A DNA stretch of 48,880 nt from Streptomyces sp. NRRL WC-3742 (GTDB lineage: Bacteria > Actinomycetota > Actinomycetes > Streptomycetales > Streptomycetaceae). The position numbers and the translations under genes are program-made. A model generated the notes under the pieces. It worked only from the letters and a program-made list of their open reading frames with translations. It was not told where the DNA came from and did not search any database. The stretch is taken from positions 1-48,880 of the forward strand of contig NZ_JOCF01000088.1 in assembly GCF_000720635.1 (NCBI RefSeq). The letters are read 5' to 3'. Numbering within the stretch: position 1 is the stretch's first letter; every line of letters starts with the position of its first letter. Below are positions 1-9,057 of this stretch, piece by piece.

Positions 1-1
1 C

Positions 2-163
2 CGCTACGACGGCCACCACGGCCTCATCACTCCCGCGCAAAAGCCGGCGCGGGTACGGTCCGGCGGGCTGTGGGGGCCCGGCCGGGCCAGGGCAGGGGCC
101 ACAGCCGGGAGCGGGTGGGGCCGCTCCCGGCCATCCCTGATGCGGACCCGGACGAATCCATGA
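2..163 (+). other. possible 3' end of an upstream gene
   Basis: An open frame enters from the left edge and runs about 53 codons to a TGA at 161-163. The first 15 or so codons have the G/C-rich third positions expected of coding DNA, but the bias is lost after about position 60, so only the first part looks genuinely coding. No family is recognised. It may be the frayed tail of a gene lying outside the window. Confidence 0.2.
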
Positions 164-233
164 GAATGGCCGCGCTCGTCGTGGCGACGGTCGTCGCCGG
201 ACCGCGCCGACTGGGAGCGCTGCTGCGGTCAGA

Positions 234-647
234 TCAGGCCAGGAGCTTGGTCTTGGCCTGCTGGAACTCCTCGTCGCTGAGGGCACCCTTGGCGTGAAGA
301 TCGGCGAGACGGGCCAGTTCCTCCGTGCCCGAGCCGCCCACACTGCCCGCCGAGCCACTGCTGGCTGCGTCGCGGACGTAGGCGCGGAACGCCTCCTCCT
401 GTCTGCGGGCCTGCTCCACGTCGCGTTGCCCCATCGAGTGGCCGCGGACGATGACGTAGACCAGCACGCCGAGGAAGGGCAGGAGGATCACGAACAGGAT
501 CCAGAGCGCCTTGGACCAGCCGCCCATGTCGTGGCTACGGAAGACGTCCCCGAGCACGCGGAACAGCAGGAAGAGCCACATGATCCACAGGAAGAAGATC
601 ATCATGGTCCAGAAGAGATCAAGCATCGGATAGTTGCTCACGGTCAC
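234..647 (-). CDS. SHOCT-domain membrane protein with PLDc_N-like segment
   Basis: A 137-residue protein with two hydrophobic helices (about residues 9-36 and 46-69) of the phospholipase-D N-terminal (PLDc_N) type. A charged, Gly/Ser-rich linker follows, then a C-terminal SHOCT motif (about 109-137; EELARLADLHAKGALSDEEF). Small actinobacterial proteins with this layout sit in the cytoplasmic membrane. The SHOCT segment is a short oligomerisation or protein-contact motif, and no catalytic role is known. The gene points away from the next one, and about 220 bases separate them. The family assignment is secure; the function is unknown. Confidence 0.85.
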   Translation of the reverse strand: MTVSNYPMLDLFWTMMIFFLWIMWLFLLFRVLGDVFRSHDMGGWSKALWILFVILLPFLGVLVYVIVRGHSMGQRDVEQARRQEEAFRAYVRDAASSGSAGSVGGSGTEELARLADLHAKGALSDEEFQQAKTKLLA

Positions 648-867
648 TCCCGTTGCGCTCGCGGAGCCCGACCGTCAGAGCCGGGTTAATCCGATATGTC
701 CAGTTTCTGCGAGGGCCGGTTGCACGGCGACCCGACCCCTTGTGAGACGGGGGATCAGGGGGCTGACTCCTGGATCCGCACGGCACGCCGTGCGCACGGT
801 TGCTCCCCGGGGGTGACCGTCGACCCGCTGGGCGGTTCTCGGGAGCCGGACGGCAACACAATGAGCC

Positions 868-1575
868 ATGAGCTCCCGCCTCGATGAACCCGGCGAACCG
901 TCCCCAGCGGGTGGATCGACGGAGCCGCCCGTGCCGCGCGGCGAGCACTGGTGGCCGGTGGCGTCGGCTGTCCTGGTCGCCGCGCTGCTCCATGTCGCGC
1001 TCCCGCGCAGCTATCGCGAGAGCCCGTCGTGGGTGCTGCCGGTGCTCATGGTGGTGCTGTTGGCGGTCCTGATCGGCGCGGACCCCGGCCGGATCGATCG
1101 GCAGGCGCGGTGGCTGCGGGTGGTGACCGACCTGGTGATCGCGTTCATCACGCTGGCGAACCTCACCGCGGCCGCGATCCTGGTGGCGGACATCCTGACC
1201 GGCAGCAAGCTGTACGCCGACAACGCGACGGGCCTGCTGGCGACGGGCGGGGTCGTCTGGGCGACCAACGTGATCGCGTTCGCGCTGTGGTACTGGGACC
1301 TGGACCGGGGCGGCGCCGCCGCGCGGGCGCACCGGCCCTTCGCGGACCCCGCGTTCGTGTTCCCCGAGATGCAGCCCCAGCAGGGCACCTCCCCCGCGTG
1401 GGTGCCGGTCTTCGTGGACTACCTGGCGCTGGCCTTCTGGACCTCCAGTTCGTTCGGTCCGGCCGACACGTCGCCGGTCAAGCCGTGGGCCAAGCTGCTG
1501 ATGATCACTCAGAGTGCCGTCTCGCTCGTGGTGGCGGCCCTGGTGATTGCTCGGGCGATCAACATCCTCAAATAG
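868..1575 (+). CDS. multi-pass membrane protein, DUF1345-like
   Basis: A 235-residue integral membrane protein with about six hydrophobic segments. The first lie near residues 28-46, 53-70 and 86-110, and the last near 210-234. The C-terminal stretch YLALAFWTSSSFGPADTSPV followed by a final helix is reminiscent of DUF1345 membrane proteins. There is no enzyme motif and the role is unknown. The ATG at 868 was chosen because the frame has G/C-rich third positions from there. The sulfatase gene begins about 155 bases downstream on the same strand, so co-transcription is possible but not shown. Confidence 0.75.
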   Translation: MSSRLDEPGEPSPAGGSTEPPVPRGEHWWPVASAVLVAALLHVALPRSYRESPSWVLPVLMVVLLAVLIGADPGRIDRQARWLRVVTDLVIAFITLANLTAAAILVADILTGSKLYADNATGLLATGGVVWATNVIAFALWYWDLDRGGAAARAHRPFADPAFVFPEMQPQQGTSPAWVPVFVDYLALAFWTSSSFGPADTSPVKPWAKLLMITQSAVSLVVAALVIARAINILK

Positions 1576-1730
1576 ACCACTCCATCCGGACGGGACGGGC
1601 GTACGCCGTCCGGCCCACGGGCGGCGCGAGGGTTCACCGTTTGCAGCACTGCGCACGGCGGGTGGTCCGGCAGGCTCGTAGCGTGGGAGCGGAGCAGGAT
1701 CCGTGGGGGCCGACGAGAGGGACGCGGACG

Positions 1731-3222
1731 ATGGCGGGCAAGCCGAACATTGTGGTGCTGTGGGGCGACGACATCGGGATCACGAACCTGAGCTGCTACG
1801 GCGACGGCCTGCTGGGCTACCGCACGCCGAACATCGACCGGATCGCCGCCGAGGGCATGAGGTTCACCGACTACTACGCGGAGCAGTCCTGCACGGCGGG
1901 GCGCTCGGCGTTCATCACCGGCCAGAGCCCGTTCCGCACCGGCCTGTCGAAGGTGGGACTGCCGGGGGCGGAGCTGGGCATGCAGCCGCAGGACCCGACC
2001 ATCGCCAGGGTCCTGAAGGAACAGGGCTACGCCACCGGCCAGTTCGGCAAGAACCACCTGGGCGACCGGGACGAGCACCTGCCGACCGTGCACGGCTTCG
2101 ACGAGTTCTTCGGCAACCTGTACCACCTCAACGCCGAGGAGGAGCCGGAGGAGCGCGACTACCCCTCCGAGGAGGAGTACCCGGACTTCCGCAAGAACTA
2201 CGGGCCGCGTGGGGTGCTGCACACCTGGGCCGACGGCCACGGTGGGCAGCGGATCGAGAACACCGGGCCGCTGACCCGGGAGCGGATGAAGACCTGCGAC
2301 GAGGAGTTCGCCGCCGCAGCCGGGGACTTCATCCGCCGTCAGGCCAGCGATGACGTGCCGTTCTTCCTCTGGTTCAACACCACGCACATGCACTTCCGCA
2401 CGCACGTCAAGGACGAGTCCCTGGGCCAGTCCGGGCGCTGGCAGTCCGAGTACCACGACGCGATGATCGACCACGACAAGCTGATCGGTGTGCTGCTGGA
2501 TCTGCTGGACGAGCTGGGCATCGCTGAGAACACCATCGTGGTCTACGGCACCGACAACGGCCCGCACGCCAACACCTGGCCGGACGCCGCCACCACCCCC
2601 TTCCGCAGCGAGAAGAACTCCAACTGGGAGGGCGCTTTCCGCACTCCCGCCCTGGTCCGCTGGCCCGGCCACATCCCGGCCGGAGTGGTGTCCAACGAGA
2701 TCGTCGCCGGACTGGACTGGCTTCCGACCTTCGCCGCCGCCGCCGGTGAGCCGAAGATCGTCGACAAGCTCAAGGCCGGCACCGTGCTGGACGGCCACAC
2801 CTACAAGGTCCACCTCGACGGCTACAACCTGCTGCCCTACCTGACCGGCCAGAGCGAGCAGAGCCCGCGCCAGGAGTTCTTCTACTTCTCCGACGACGGG
2901 GACCTGATGGCGCTGCGATACGACAACTGGAAGCTGATCTTCATGGAGCAGCGCTCCCCTGGGACGCTCGCGCTGTGGGCCGAGCCGTTCATCGTGCTGC
3001 GCATTCCCAAGCTGTTCAACCTGCGCACCGACCCGTTCGAGAAGGCCGACGTCACCGCGAACACCTACTACGACTGGTTCCTCGCCCACGCGTTCCTGCT
3101 CGTGCCGGCCCAGCGGATCGTCGCGGACTTCCTGGCCACATTCAAGGAGTTCCCGCCCCGGCAGAAGGCCGCGAGCTTCACCATTGACCAGGTCCTGGCC
3201 AATCTGGTCGCTGGAATGCCGA

Positions 3223-3230
<8 letters not shown>
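1731..3230 (+). CDS. type I (formylglycine-dependent) arylsulfatase
   Basis: A 499-residue alkaline-phosphatase-superfamily sulfatase that hydrolyses sulfate esters. The N-terminal metal-site segment reads NIVVLWGDDIG (Asp13, Asp14). The nucleophile motif is Cys54-Thr-Ala-Gly-Arg58, in which the Cys must be oxidised to formylglycine; this is the CxAxR variant of the usual CxPxR. A second metal motif (YGTDNGPHANTW) and a WEGAFRTPALVRWPG segment follow, as in arylsulfatases. No signal peptide is visible. ATG 1731 has GAGAGG about 10 bases upstream, and an upstream extension in the same frame looks non-coding. The stop overlaps the start of the FGE gene, so the pair is very probably one operon. 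The substrate is unknown. Confidence 0.92.
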
Positions 3231-4254
<1,024 letters not shown>

Positions 4255-4284
4255 CCACCGTCCAAGCGGACCGAGGGGTGGCTT

Positions 4285-4392
4285 CGGGTGCGGCTGGAGC
4301 GGGCGCTTCGCCGGACAGCCGGGCGGGGCGGAGAGGTCGTGCTGATCGACGGCGCCCTGATCCCCACCCAGCGCCGCACCGGGAAGGCGAAC
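4285..4392 (+). pseudogene. IS5-type DDE transposase remnant
   Basis: A short reading frame encodes VVLIDGALIPTQRRTGKANR. This is the block around the first catalytic Asp of the DDE domain in IS5-group transposases (usual form VLIDGTLIPT.R.TG.ANR). The normal continuation is missing: after about 4392 the reading changes to sequence that belongs to the opposite strand. Only about 35 codons survive, and no terminal inverted repeats were recognised. It is a scrap left by an old insertion or deletion just downstream of the sulfatase operon. Confidence 0.5.
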
Positions 4393-4680
4393 CGCCCGCG
4401 CCGACGAACGACCCCTCCACCGGCAGCACCAGGCCGCGGTGCTGCTCCTCACCGAGCCCGACCGCCAGCACCGCTTCCAGCAGGCTGTGCACCCGGTCGC
4501 GTGTTCCCCGGGCCGCGTCCAGTCGGGCCTGGAGCTCGTCCAGCAGCTCGTCCAGCCGCAGCTTGGGCACGTGGGAGCTCGGCTCCGATGCGCTGCTCTC
4601 GGATGCGCTGCCCAGGAGATCCTCCACGGCTGGCCCGACGCCCCTGACCAGCGTAGGCGCGGAGCTGGTGCCACGCCGGG
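4385..4680 (-). pseudogene. GAF-domain sensor histidine kinase remnant (DevS/DosT type)
   Basis: On the minus strand a frame encodes KLRLDELLDELQARLDAARG and then TRDRVHSLLEAVLAVG. This is the linker that opens the first GAF domain in actinobacterial DevS/DosT-like kinases. The GAF domain itself is absent: the frame jumps to EEQHRGLVLPVEGSFVGA, which resembles a later GAF segment, and then runs into the transposase scrap. The upstream part (to about 4801) is open but unrecognised. With no kinase core it cannot be functional as a sensor. The identification rests on recognised motifs only. Confidence 0.45.
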
Positions 4681-4824
4681 CGCGAAGGGGGCCCATCGGC
4701 CCAGGGAGAGGACCCACGGGGCCCCTGGCGAGCGGCGAGGCCGCGCCGGACCCTGGAAGAGCAAGCGGAATATCCGGCTCCGCCCTCCCTGGAGGCTCCA
4801 CCCTCCCAGAGGAGTGATCACGGC

Positions 4825-5604
4825 ATGAAGGCGCTGACCTACCACGGACCCTGCCGCCGCACCTGGGGCGAGGTCCCTGACCCGGTCGTCCGCGACCCGG
4901 AGGACGCCGTCGTCCGGGTGGGCGAGTCCGTCCGCACGCCCTTCGCGGACACCTCCCTCTACAAGCTGCCCGAGGATGTCCGCAACGAGGACGCCCTGCT
5001 GCTCGCCGACATCCTGCCCACCGCGTACGAGGTCGGCGTGCGAAAAGGGCGGGTGGGCCCGGGCGACACCGTCGCGATCGTCGGCGCCGGGCCGATCGGG
5101 CTCGCGGCGATCCTCACCGCCCGGCTCTACACCCCGTCCCGCGTCATCGCCGTCGACCTCGCACAGAGCCGCCTCGACGCCGCCAAGCGCCTGGGCGCCG
5201 ATGCCGTCCTCACCGCCGCCGAAGCCACCCCCGAGGCCGTACGGGCCCTGAGCCGTGACGGCCTGGGCGTGGACGTCGCGATCGAGGCGGTCGGCGTACC
5301 CGAGACCTTCGAGCTGTGCACCCGCCTGGTGCGGCCGGGCGGCCGGGTCGCCAACGTGGGCGTACACGGAAAGCCGGCGGTGCTCCACCTGGAGGACCTG
5401 TGGAACCGCGACGTCACCGTCACCACGGGCCTGGTGGACACCCACAGCACTCCGATGCTGCTCGACCTGCTGGTTGCCGGCCGCCTGGACGTCGCCGCTC
5501 TGGTCACCCACCGCTTCGGTCTCGACGAGATGCAGGAGGCGTACGACGTGTTCGCCGCCGCAGCCGACACCGGGGCCCTCAAGGTCGCGCTCTTCCGGAC
5601 GTGA
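4825..5604 (+). pseudogene. zinc-dependent alcohol dehydrogenase with internal in-frame deletion
   Basis: A 259-residue medium-chain dehydrogenase where about 345-350 residues are expected. The N-terminus (MKALTYHGPCRRTWGEVPDP through AVVRV, residues 1-32) and the Rossmann half (VAIVGAGPIGLAAI, then the rest to the C-terminus) match zinc ADHs. The roughly 90 residues between them, holding the catalytic Cys/His-Glu ligands and the structural-zinc cysteines, are gone: AVVRV joins directly to GESVRTPFADTSLYKLP. The reading frame is kept and a ribosome binding site (AGAGGAG) precedes ATG 4825, so a protein may be made. It would bind NAD(P) but lack the catalytic zinc site. It is followed at once by the PPOX gene. 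Confidence 0.75.
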
Positions 5605-5633
5605 CCTCTCTTCAACACGCAGGAGCCGCTGCC

Positions 5634-6287
5634 ATGGCCGACTACCCCGACCCCGCCGGTGTCGCCCGCCGAATCCTCGAGCGCCGCCACCAACTCGGCC
5701 TCAACGAGGACGTGTTGTGCCGCCGCGCCGCAATGACGCCCTCCTACCTGCGGCTGCTGCTGCAAGCCGGGCCGGAGTTCGACCCGGAAGCGTTCGTCCG
5801 GATCGCCACCGCGCTCGGGACGACCTGGCCGGAGCTGGCGTCGGACCACCGGCCCGACGCCCCGCCGGGGCAGACCGGGCCCGGCTCCCGTCCGCTGCTG
5901 CTCCACCTCACGGAGCCGCAGTGCTGGGAGCTGATCGGCACCCACGGCGTCGGCCGGATCGGCCTCCCCGGCGGGCCGTCGCCGGTCGTGCTCCCGGTCA
6001 ACTACGCGGTGGACGCGAGGACGATCGTCTACCGCACGTCGCCCAGAGGCGCCGCCGCCCCACCCGAGGGTTCGCCGGTCTCGTTCCAGGTGGACCACAT
6101 CGACGACCGCCGGAGCCGGGGCTGGAGCGTCCTCCTCCACGGCGAGGCCCAACGCATCGAGAACCCGGACGAGGAACAGCGCCTCGCAGCGCTGCCCGGC
6201 GCCACCCCCTGGGCAGGCGGCTCCCGACCGCTGTGGGTTCGTATCCGCCCCGACCAGGTCACCGGCCGCCGGATCGGCACCGGCTGA
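5634..6287 (+). CDS. HTH and pyridoxamine 5'-phosphate oxidase-like fusion protein
   Basis: A 217-residue protein in two parts. An XRE-like helix-turn-helix (about residues 1-65; ILERRHQLGLNEDVLCRRAA, MTPSYLRLLL) is followed by a flavin or F420 split-barrel of the PPOX family (about 85-215). The barrel begins LTEPQCWELIGTHGVGRIGL and has the conserved VVLPVNYAVDARTIVYRTS strand pair. Such proteins are common in actinobacterial redox/dormancy clusters together with zinc ADHs and DevS-type kinases, remnants of which lie just upstream. The ligand and the DNA target are unknown. It starts 29 bases after the truncated ADH and is probably co-transcribed with it. Confidence 0.85.
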   Translation: MADYPDPAGVARRILERRHQLGLNEDVLCRRAAMTPSYLRLLLQAGPEFDPEAFVRIATALGTTWPELASDHRPDAPPGQTGPGSRPLLLHLTEPQCWELIGTHGVGRIGLPGGPSPVVLPVNYAVDARTIVYRTSPRGAAAPPEGSPVSFQVDHIDDRRSRGWSVLLHGEAQRIENPDEEQRLAALPGATPWAGGSRPLWVRIRPDQVTGRRIGTG

Positions 6288-6416
6288 CCGTGCGCCGACG
6301 CGGAGATGGAGGAGGCCGACGAGGTGGTCGCCCCCCGAATCCTCGCAGACGCAGTGCCAGGCGCTCCCAGACGCCGGCGGTAAGCCGCATACTCGGGGCC
6401 GCTGGAGGCGAGCTGA

Positions 6417-6582
6417 CCGGCCCCCCACCGTCCTGGACGTGCGCACCTGCGGCGAACGCGAAGCAGGCTCGGTCGAAGGCTCCCTCCACATCCCCCTCGC
6501 CGAACTCCCCGCCCGCCTCGGCGAGATCCCCACCGACCGCCCCCTGGTCGTCCGCTGCGCCGGCGGCCGCGCAAGGGCTCGG
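6417..6582 (+). pseudogene. rhodanese-domain remnant
   Basis: A frame without a start codon encodes TVLDVRTCGEREAGSVEGSL, then HIPLAELPARLGEIPTDRPL and VVRCAGGRAR. This is the first half of a rhodanese domain up to and including the active-site Cys loop. The rest of the domain is missing and the sequence runs into the 3' end of the convergent monooxygenase gene. Positions 6288-6416 contain nothing else recognisable. This is probably the remains of a rhodanese or metallo-beta-lactamase/rhodanese gene that belonged to the same redox cluster. Confidence 0.55.
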
Positions 6583-6629
6583 TGGTGTGCCGCCCCGGGC
6601 GATCGGAGCGCCCGGGGCGGTAGTGGGTG

Positions 6630-8162
6630 CTATGCCTGCAGCAGCGCTTGGTACTTGTGCAGGGGTGTGTTCTCGTCCAGCGGGGCGATCGCGGCGACGT
6701 AGCCGTCCGGGCGGACCATGATCCGGCCGCCGTTCGGCAGGCCGTAGCGGGCGGCCGCCAGACCGTCCGGGTCCTGGAACACGGCGTCGTAGCCGGTCGG
6801 GGCCGTGGCGGCGGCGCCGACCAGCAGCTGACGGGCCGTGGTGCCGGGCAGCGGCGCGGGGGCGGTCCCGTTGGCCGCGACGGTGAGCAGCACGTGGTCG
6901 TGGACGGCGGCGAGGGCGGCGCGCAGCTCCGGGCCGGCGGCGGGAAGGTGGTCGCCGGCGTGGAGCTTGCCGTCCCCGCGGCCCTGGACCACGATCGGGC
7001 TCTTCCGGTAGGCGACGGCGGTCTCCTCGGTGCGGTCGGCCATCGCCTGCCGGACCGGGGCGAGGCTGGTGAGCAGGTGCATGCCCTTGTTGCGCAGCTT
7101 CTGCGCGATCGGGTTGGCGAGGGTGCCGACCCGGGTGAGGGTGCCGGCGAACTGGATCACCTGGGCGCCGACCGGGTGGCGCTCCGCGTGGTAGCTGTCG
7201 AGCAGGGTCGCGGGGGCCTGGCCGGAGTGGACCAGGGCGAGCTTCCAGGCGAGGTTGTGGGCGTCCTGGATGCCGGTGTTCATGCCCTGGCCGCCCGCCG
7301 GGCTGTGCACGTGGGCGGCGTCGCCGACCAGCAGCACCCGGCCGACCCGGTACTCGGGCACCTGGGCGTGGTGCACCTCGAAGACGGTGAGCCAGCGCGC
7401 GTCCCGGATCCGGATCGGACGCTCGGCGCGCTCGTCGACGACCTGCTGGAGCCACTCCTGGGTCGCGGTGCGCCCGTCGTCCGTGGCGATGTTCGCGATC
7501 AGGCGCAGCCGGTCGCCCTCCATCGGGAAGACCAGCAGCGGGCCCTGGTGCGGCGAGAAGAAGGTGTACATGCTGTGCGGGTCGAGCTCGTGGTCGGCGT
7601 TCACGTCGCCCATGAGGAACTTCTCGCCCTTGAACCTGCCCGCCAGGGCGCTGCCGACCAGTTTGCGGGCCTGGCTGTGTCCGCCGTCGGCGCCGACCAG
7701 CCAGCCGGTGCCGACGGTCTCCCGACGACCGTCGGCGTGCTCCAGCACCGCCTGGACACCGTGCTCGTCCTGGGTGAGGCCCGTCAGCGTCACCTCGCGC
7801 TCGACGCTGACGCCGTGCTCGTCGAGGGCCTTGGTGAGGATGCGCTCGGTCTCGGTCTGCGCGATGGTCACCGAGAACGGAAAGGGGCTGTCCACCAGGT
7901 CCAGCGCGATCCTGGCGACGACCTCGCCGTCGGAGTGCATCTCCATCGCGGTGGTCCGCACGCCGTTCCGTATCAGCTCGTCGACCAGGCCCAGCCGTTC
8001 GAACATCTCCAGGCTGCGGGCGTGCACCATGATGGCGCGCGACTCGGTGGTCGGCTCGGCCAGCCGGTCCACGATTCGCACCGGCACCCCGCGCCGGGCC
8101 AGCTCCAGGGCACAGGTCAGCCCCACGGGGCCGGCACCTACGACAATGATCGGGTCGCTCAC
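6630..8162 (-). CDS. FAD-dependent aromatic monooxygenase (PHBH fold)
   Basis: A 510-residue class A flavoprotein hydroxylase. It has the dinucleotide motif VVGAGPVG (about residues 7-14), the DG motif GADGGHSQARKLVG (about 157-170) and the GD motif LLVGDAAHVHSPAGGQGMN (about 277-295). A C-terminal thioredoxin-like tail is present, as in PgaE/RdmE-type polyketide and phenol hydroxylases. It would use NAD(P)H and O2 to hydroxylate an aromatic ring; the substrate is unknown. GTG 8162 was preferred over GTG 8174 because GAGG lies six bases upstream. It is the last gene of a three-gene minus-strand operon divergent from a LysR regulator. Confidence 0.92.
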   Translation of the reverse strand: MSDPIIVVGAGPVGLTCALELARRGVPVRIVDRLAEPTTESRAIMVHARSLEMFERLGLVDELIRNGVRTTAMEMHSDGEVVARIALDLVDSPFPFSVTIAQTETERILTKALDEHGVSVEREVTLTGLTQDEHGVQAVLEHADGRRETVGTGWLVGADGGHSQARKLVGSALAGRFKGEKFLMGDVNADHELDPHSMYTFFSPHQGPLLVFPMEGDRLRLIANIATDDGRTATQEWLQQVVDERAERPIRIRDARWLTVFEVHHAQVPEYRVGRVLLVGDAAHVHSPAGGQGMNTGIQDAHNLAWKLALVHSGQAPATLLDSYHAERHPVGAQVIQFAGTLTRVGTLANPIAQKLRNKGMHLLTSLAPVRQAMADRTEETAVAYRKSPIVVQGRGDGKLHAGDHLPAAGPELRAALAAVHDHVLLTVAANGTAPAPLPGTTARQLLVGAAATAPTGYDAVFQDPDGLAAARYGLPNGGRIMVRPDGYVAAIAPLDENTPLHKYQALLQA

Positions 8163-8214
8163 AGCAGTCCTCACGTTCGTGCGCCCTTCTGGGGATCGGG
8201 TCTGGGGCCGGTGG

Positions 8215-8508
8215 TCATCGGACGAAGCCGGTGACCGTGTCGGCGATCTCCACCTGGGCCTCGGTCAGCAGCAGTTCAGGGAATCGGGCCAGCAGGCCGG
8301 TGACGTACGGGGCGGCGAAGTGCGCCTCGCAGGCGGCCCGGTCGGCGTACCACTCGGTCACCAGGAACCGTCCGTCGTCCTGGCGGCCCACCGCGTAGGC
8401 GAGCGCGCCCGGCTCCTGGCGGGTATGTTCCGCCGTGTCGCGCAGCAGGGCCTCCAACTCCTCTGCCCGCTCAGGTACGGCCTGCAGGATCGCGGTCACT
8501 GTGGTCAT
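8215..8508 (-). CDS. antibiotic biosynthesis monooxygenase (ABM) family protein
   Basis: A 97-residue single-domain ferredoxin-like protein. It has the ABM pattern of a first strand (TVTAILQAVPERAEELEALL), a central QEPGALAYAVGRQDDGRFLV, then TEWYADRAACEAHFAAPYV. Members act as small cofactor-free oxygenases or as quinol-handling partners of larger hydroxylases. Placement between a DUF1330 gene and an FAD hydroxylase fits an accessory role in the same aromatic oxidation. ATG 8508 was chosen: GAGAGG lies 6-12 bases upstream, and the longer frame upstream overlaps the intergenic region without coding bias. Confidence 0.88.
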   Translation of the reverse strand: MTTVTAILQAVPERAEELEALLRDTAEHTRQEPGALAYAVGRQDDGRFLVTEWYADRAACEAHFAAPYVTGLLARFPELLLTEAQVEIADTVTGFVR

Positions 8509-8575
8509 CTCACTGCCTCTCGAACCTCGTGTTCGGTATGAAGTGGTTCTGGTCGTCGTAGCCCGTGCCCGCCGG

Positions 8576-8869
8576 TCAGTCAGTGCCTTCGACGATGCGG
8601 AAGTCGCGCGCGAAGCCGTCGGGGAGGGCCGCCAGCGCCTTCTTGTACGCCTCGCTCTCGTAGGCCGCGACCGCCTGCTCAAAGCTGTCGAACTCGATCA
8701 GAACGACGCGTTCCGTGATTCCGGCCTCGTGGGCGACGACTCGACCTCCACGGGACAGGACGCGCCCGCCCGCGGCCCCGACAGCCGGACCCGCCAGCTC
8801 GATGTAGGCAGTCAGCGTCTCAGGGTCGGAAATGGCGGGGTAGACACTGGCCCAGTAGCCCTTGGCCAT
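8576..8869 (-). CDS. DUF1330 family protein
   Basis: A 97-residue alpha/beta-barrel-like small protein beginning MAKGYWASVYPAISDPETLT and ending RDFRIVEGTD. It carries the DUF1330 hallmarks GGRVLSRGG and VLIEFDSFEQAVAAYESEAY. DUF1330 proteins are dimeric ferredoxin-like folds with no fixed reaction. The gene has an excellent ribosome binding site (AGGAGGT, 5-6 bases before ATG 8869) and is first in the operon, so its level probably sets that of the ABM and FAD oxygenase genes behind it. Transcription presumably starts in the 8870-9057 region shared with the divergent LysR gene. Confidence 0.88.
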   Translation of the reverse strand: MAKGYWASVYPAISDPETLTAYIELAGPAVGAAGGRVLSRGGRVVAHEAGITERVVLIEFDSFEQAVAAYESEAYKKALAALPDGFARDFRIVEGTD

Positions 8870-8981
8870 GGAAACCTCCTGTGTTCGGCCGGACAGGTCC
8901 GGCTTCGAATTGACACTCAGATCGATCGATCCCGGCGACGGGTGCTGCCGTCAGTCGGATCGTCATATGCGCAGGCTAGGG

Positions 8982-8998
8982 CTTGATGTGCCGTCAAG
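8982..8998. promoter_or_regulatory. candidate LysR-type operator in the divergent promoter
   Basis: CTTGA-N7-TCAAG is a perfect 5-bp inverted repeat with the T-N11-A spacing typical of LysR-family boxes. It lies in the 188-base region between the divergent DUF1330 gene and the LysR gene. The near-identical direct repeats CGGATCGTCAT (8956-8966) and CGGATCGTTAT (9028-9038) flank it. Binding by the adjacent regulator is inferred. Confidence 0.45.
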
Positions 8999-9057
8999 GG
9001 AAAGAGCGGTACGGCATAGACTCAGAACGGATCGTTATCAATCGGCAAGGGGGGCGC

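Noticed and set aside
5255..6721. Plus-strand open frame of 488 codons across ADH and PPOX genes
   Set aside because: It overlaps two recognisable genes in the wrong frame; Arg/Pro-rich shadow.
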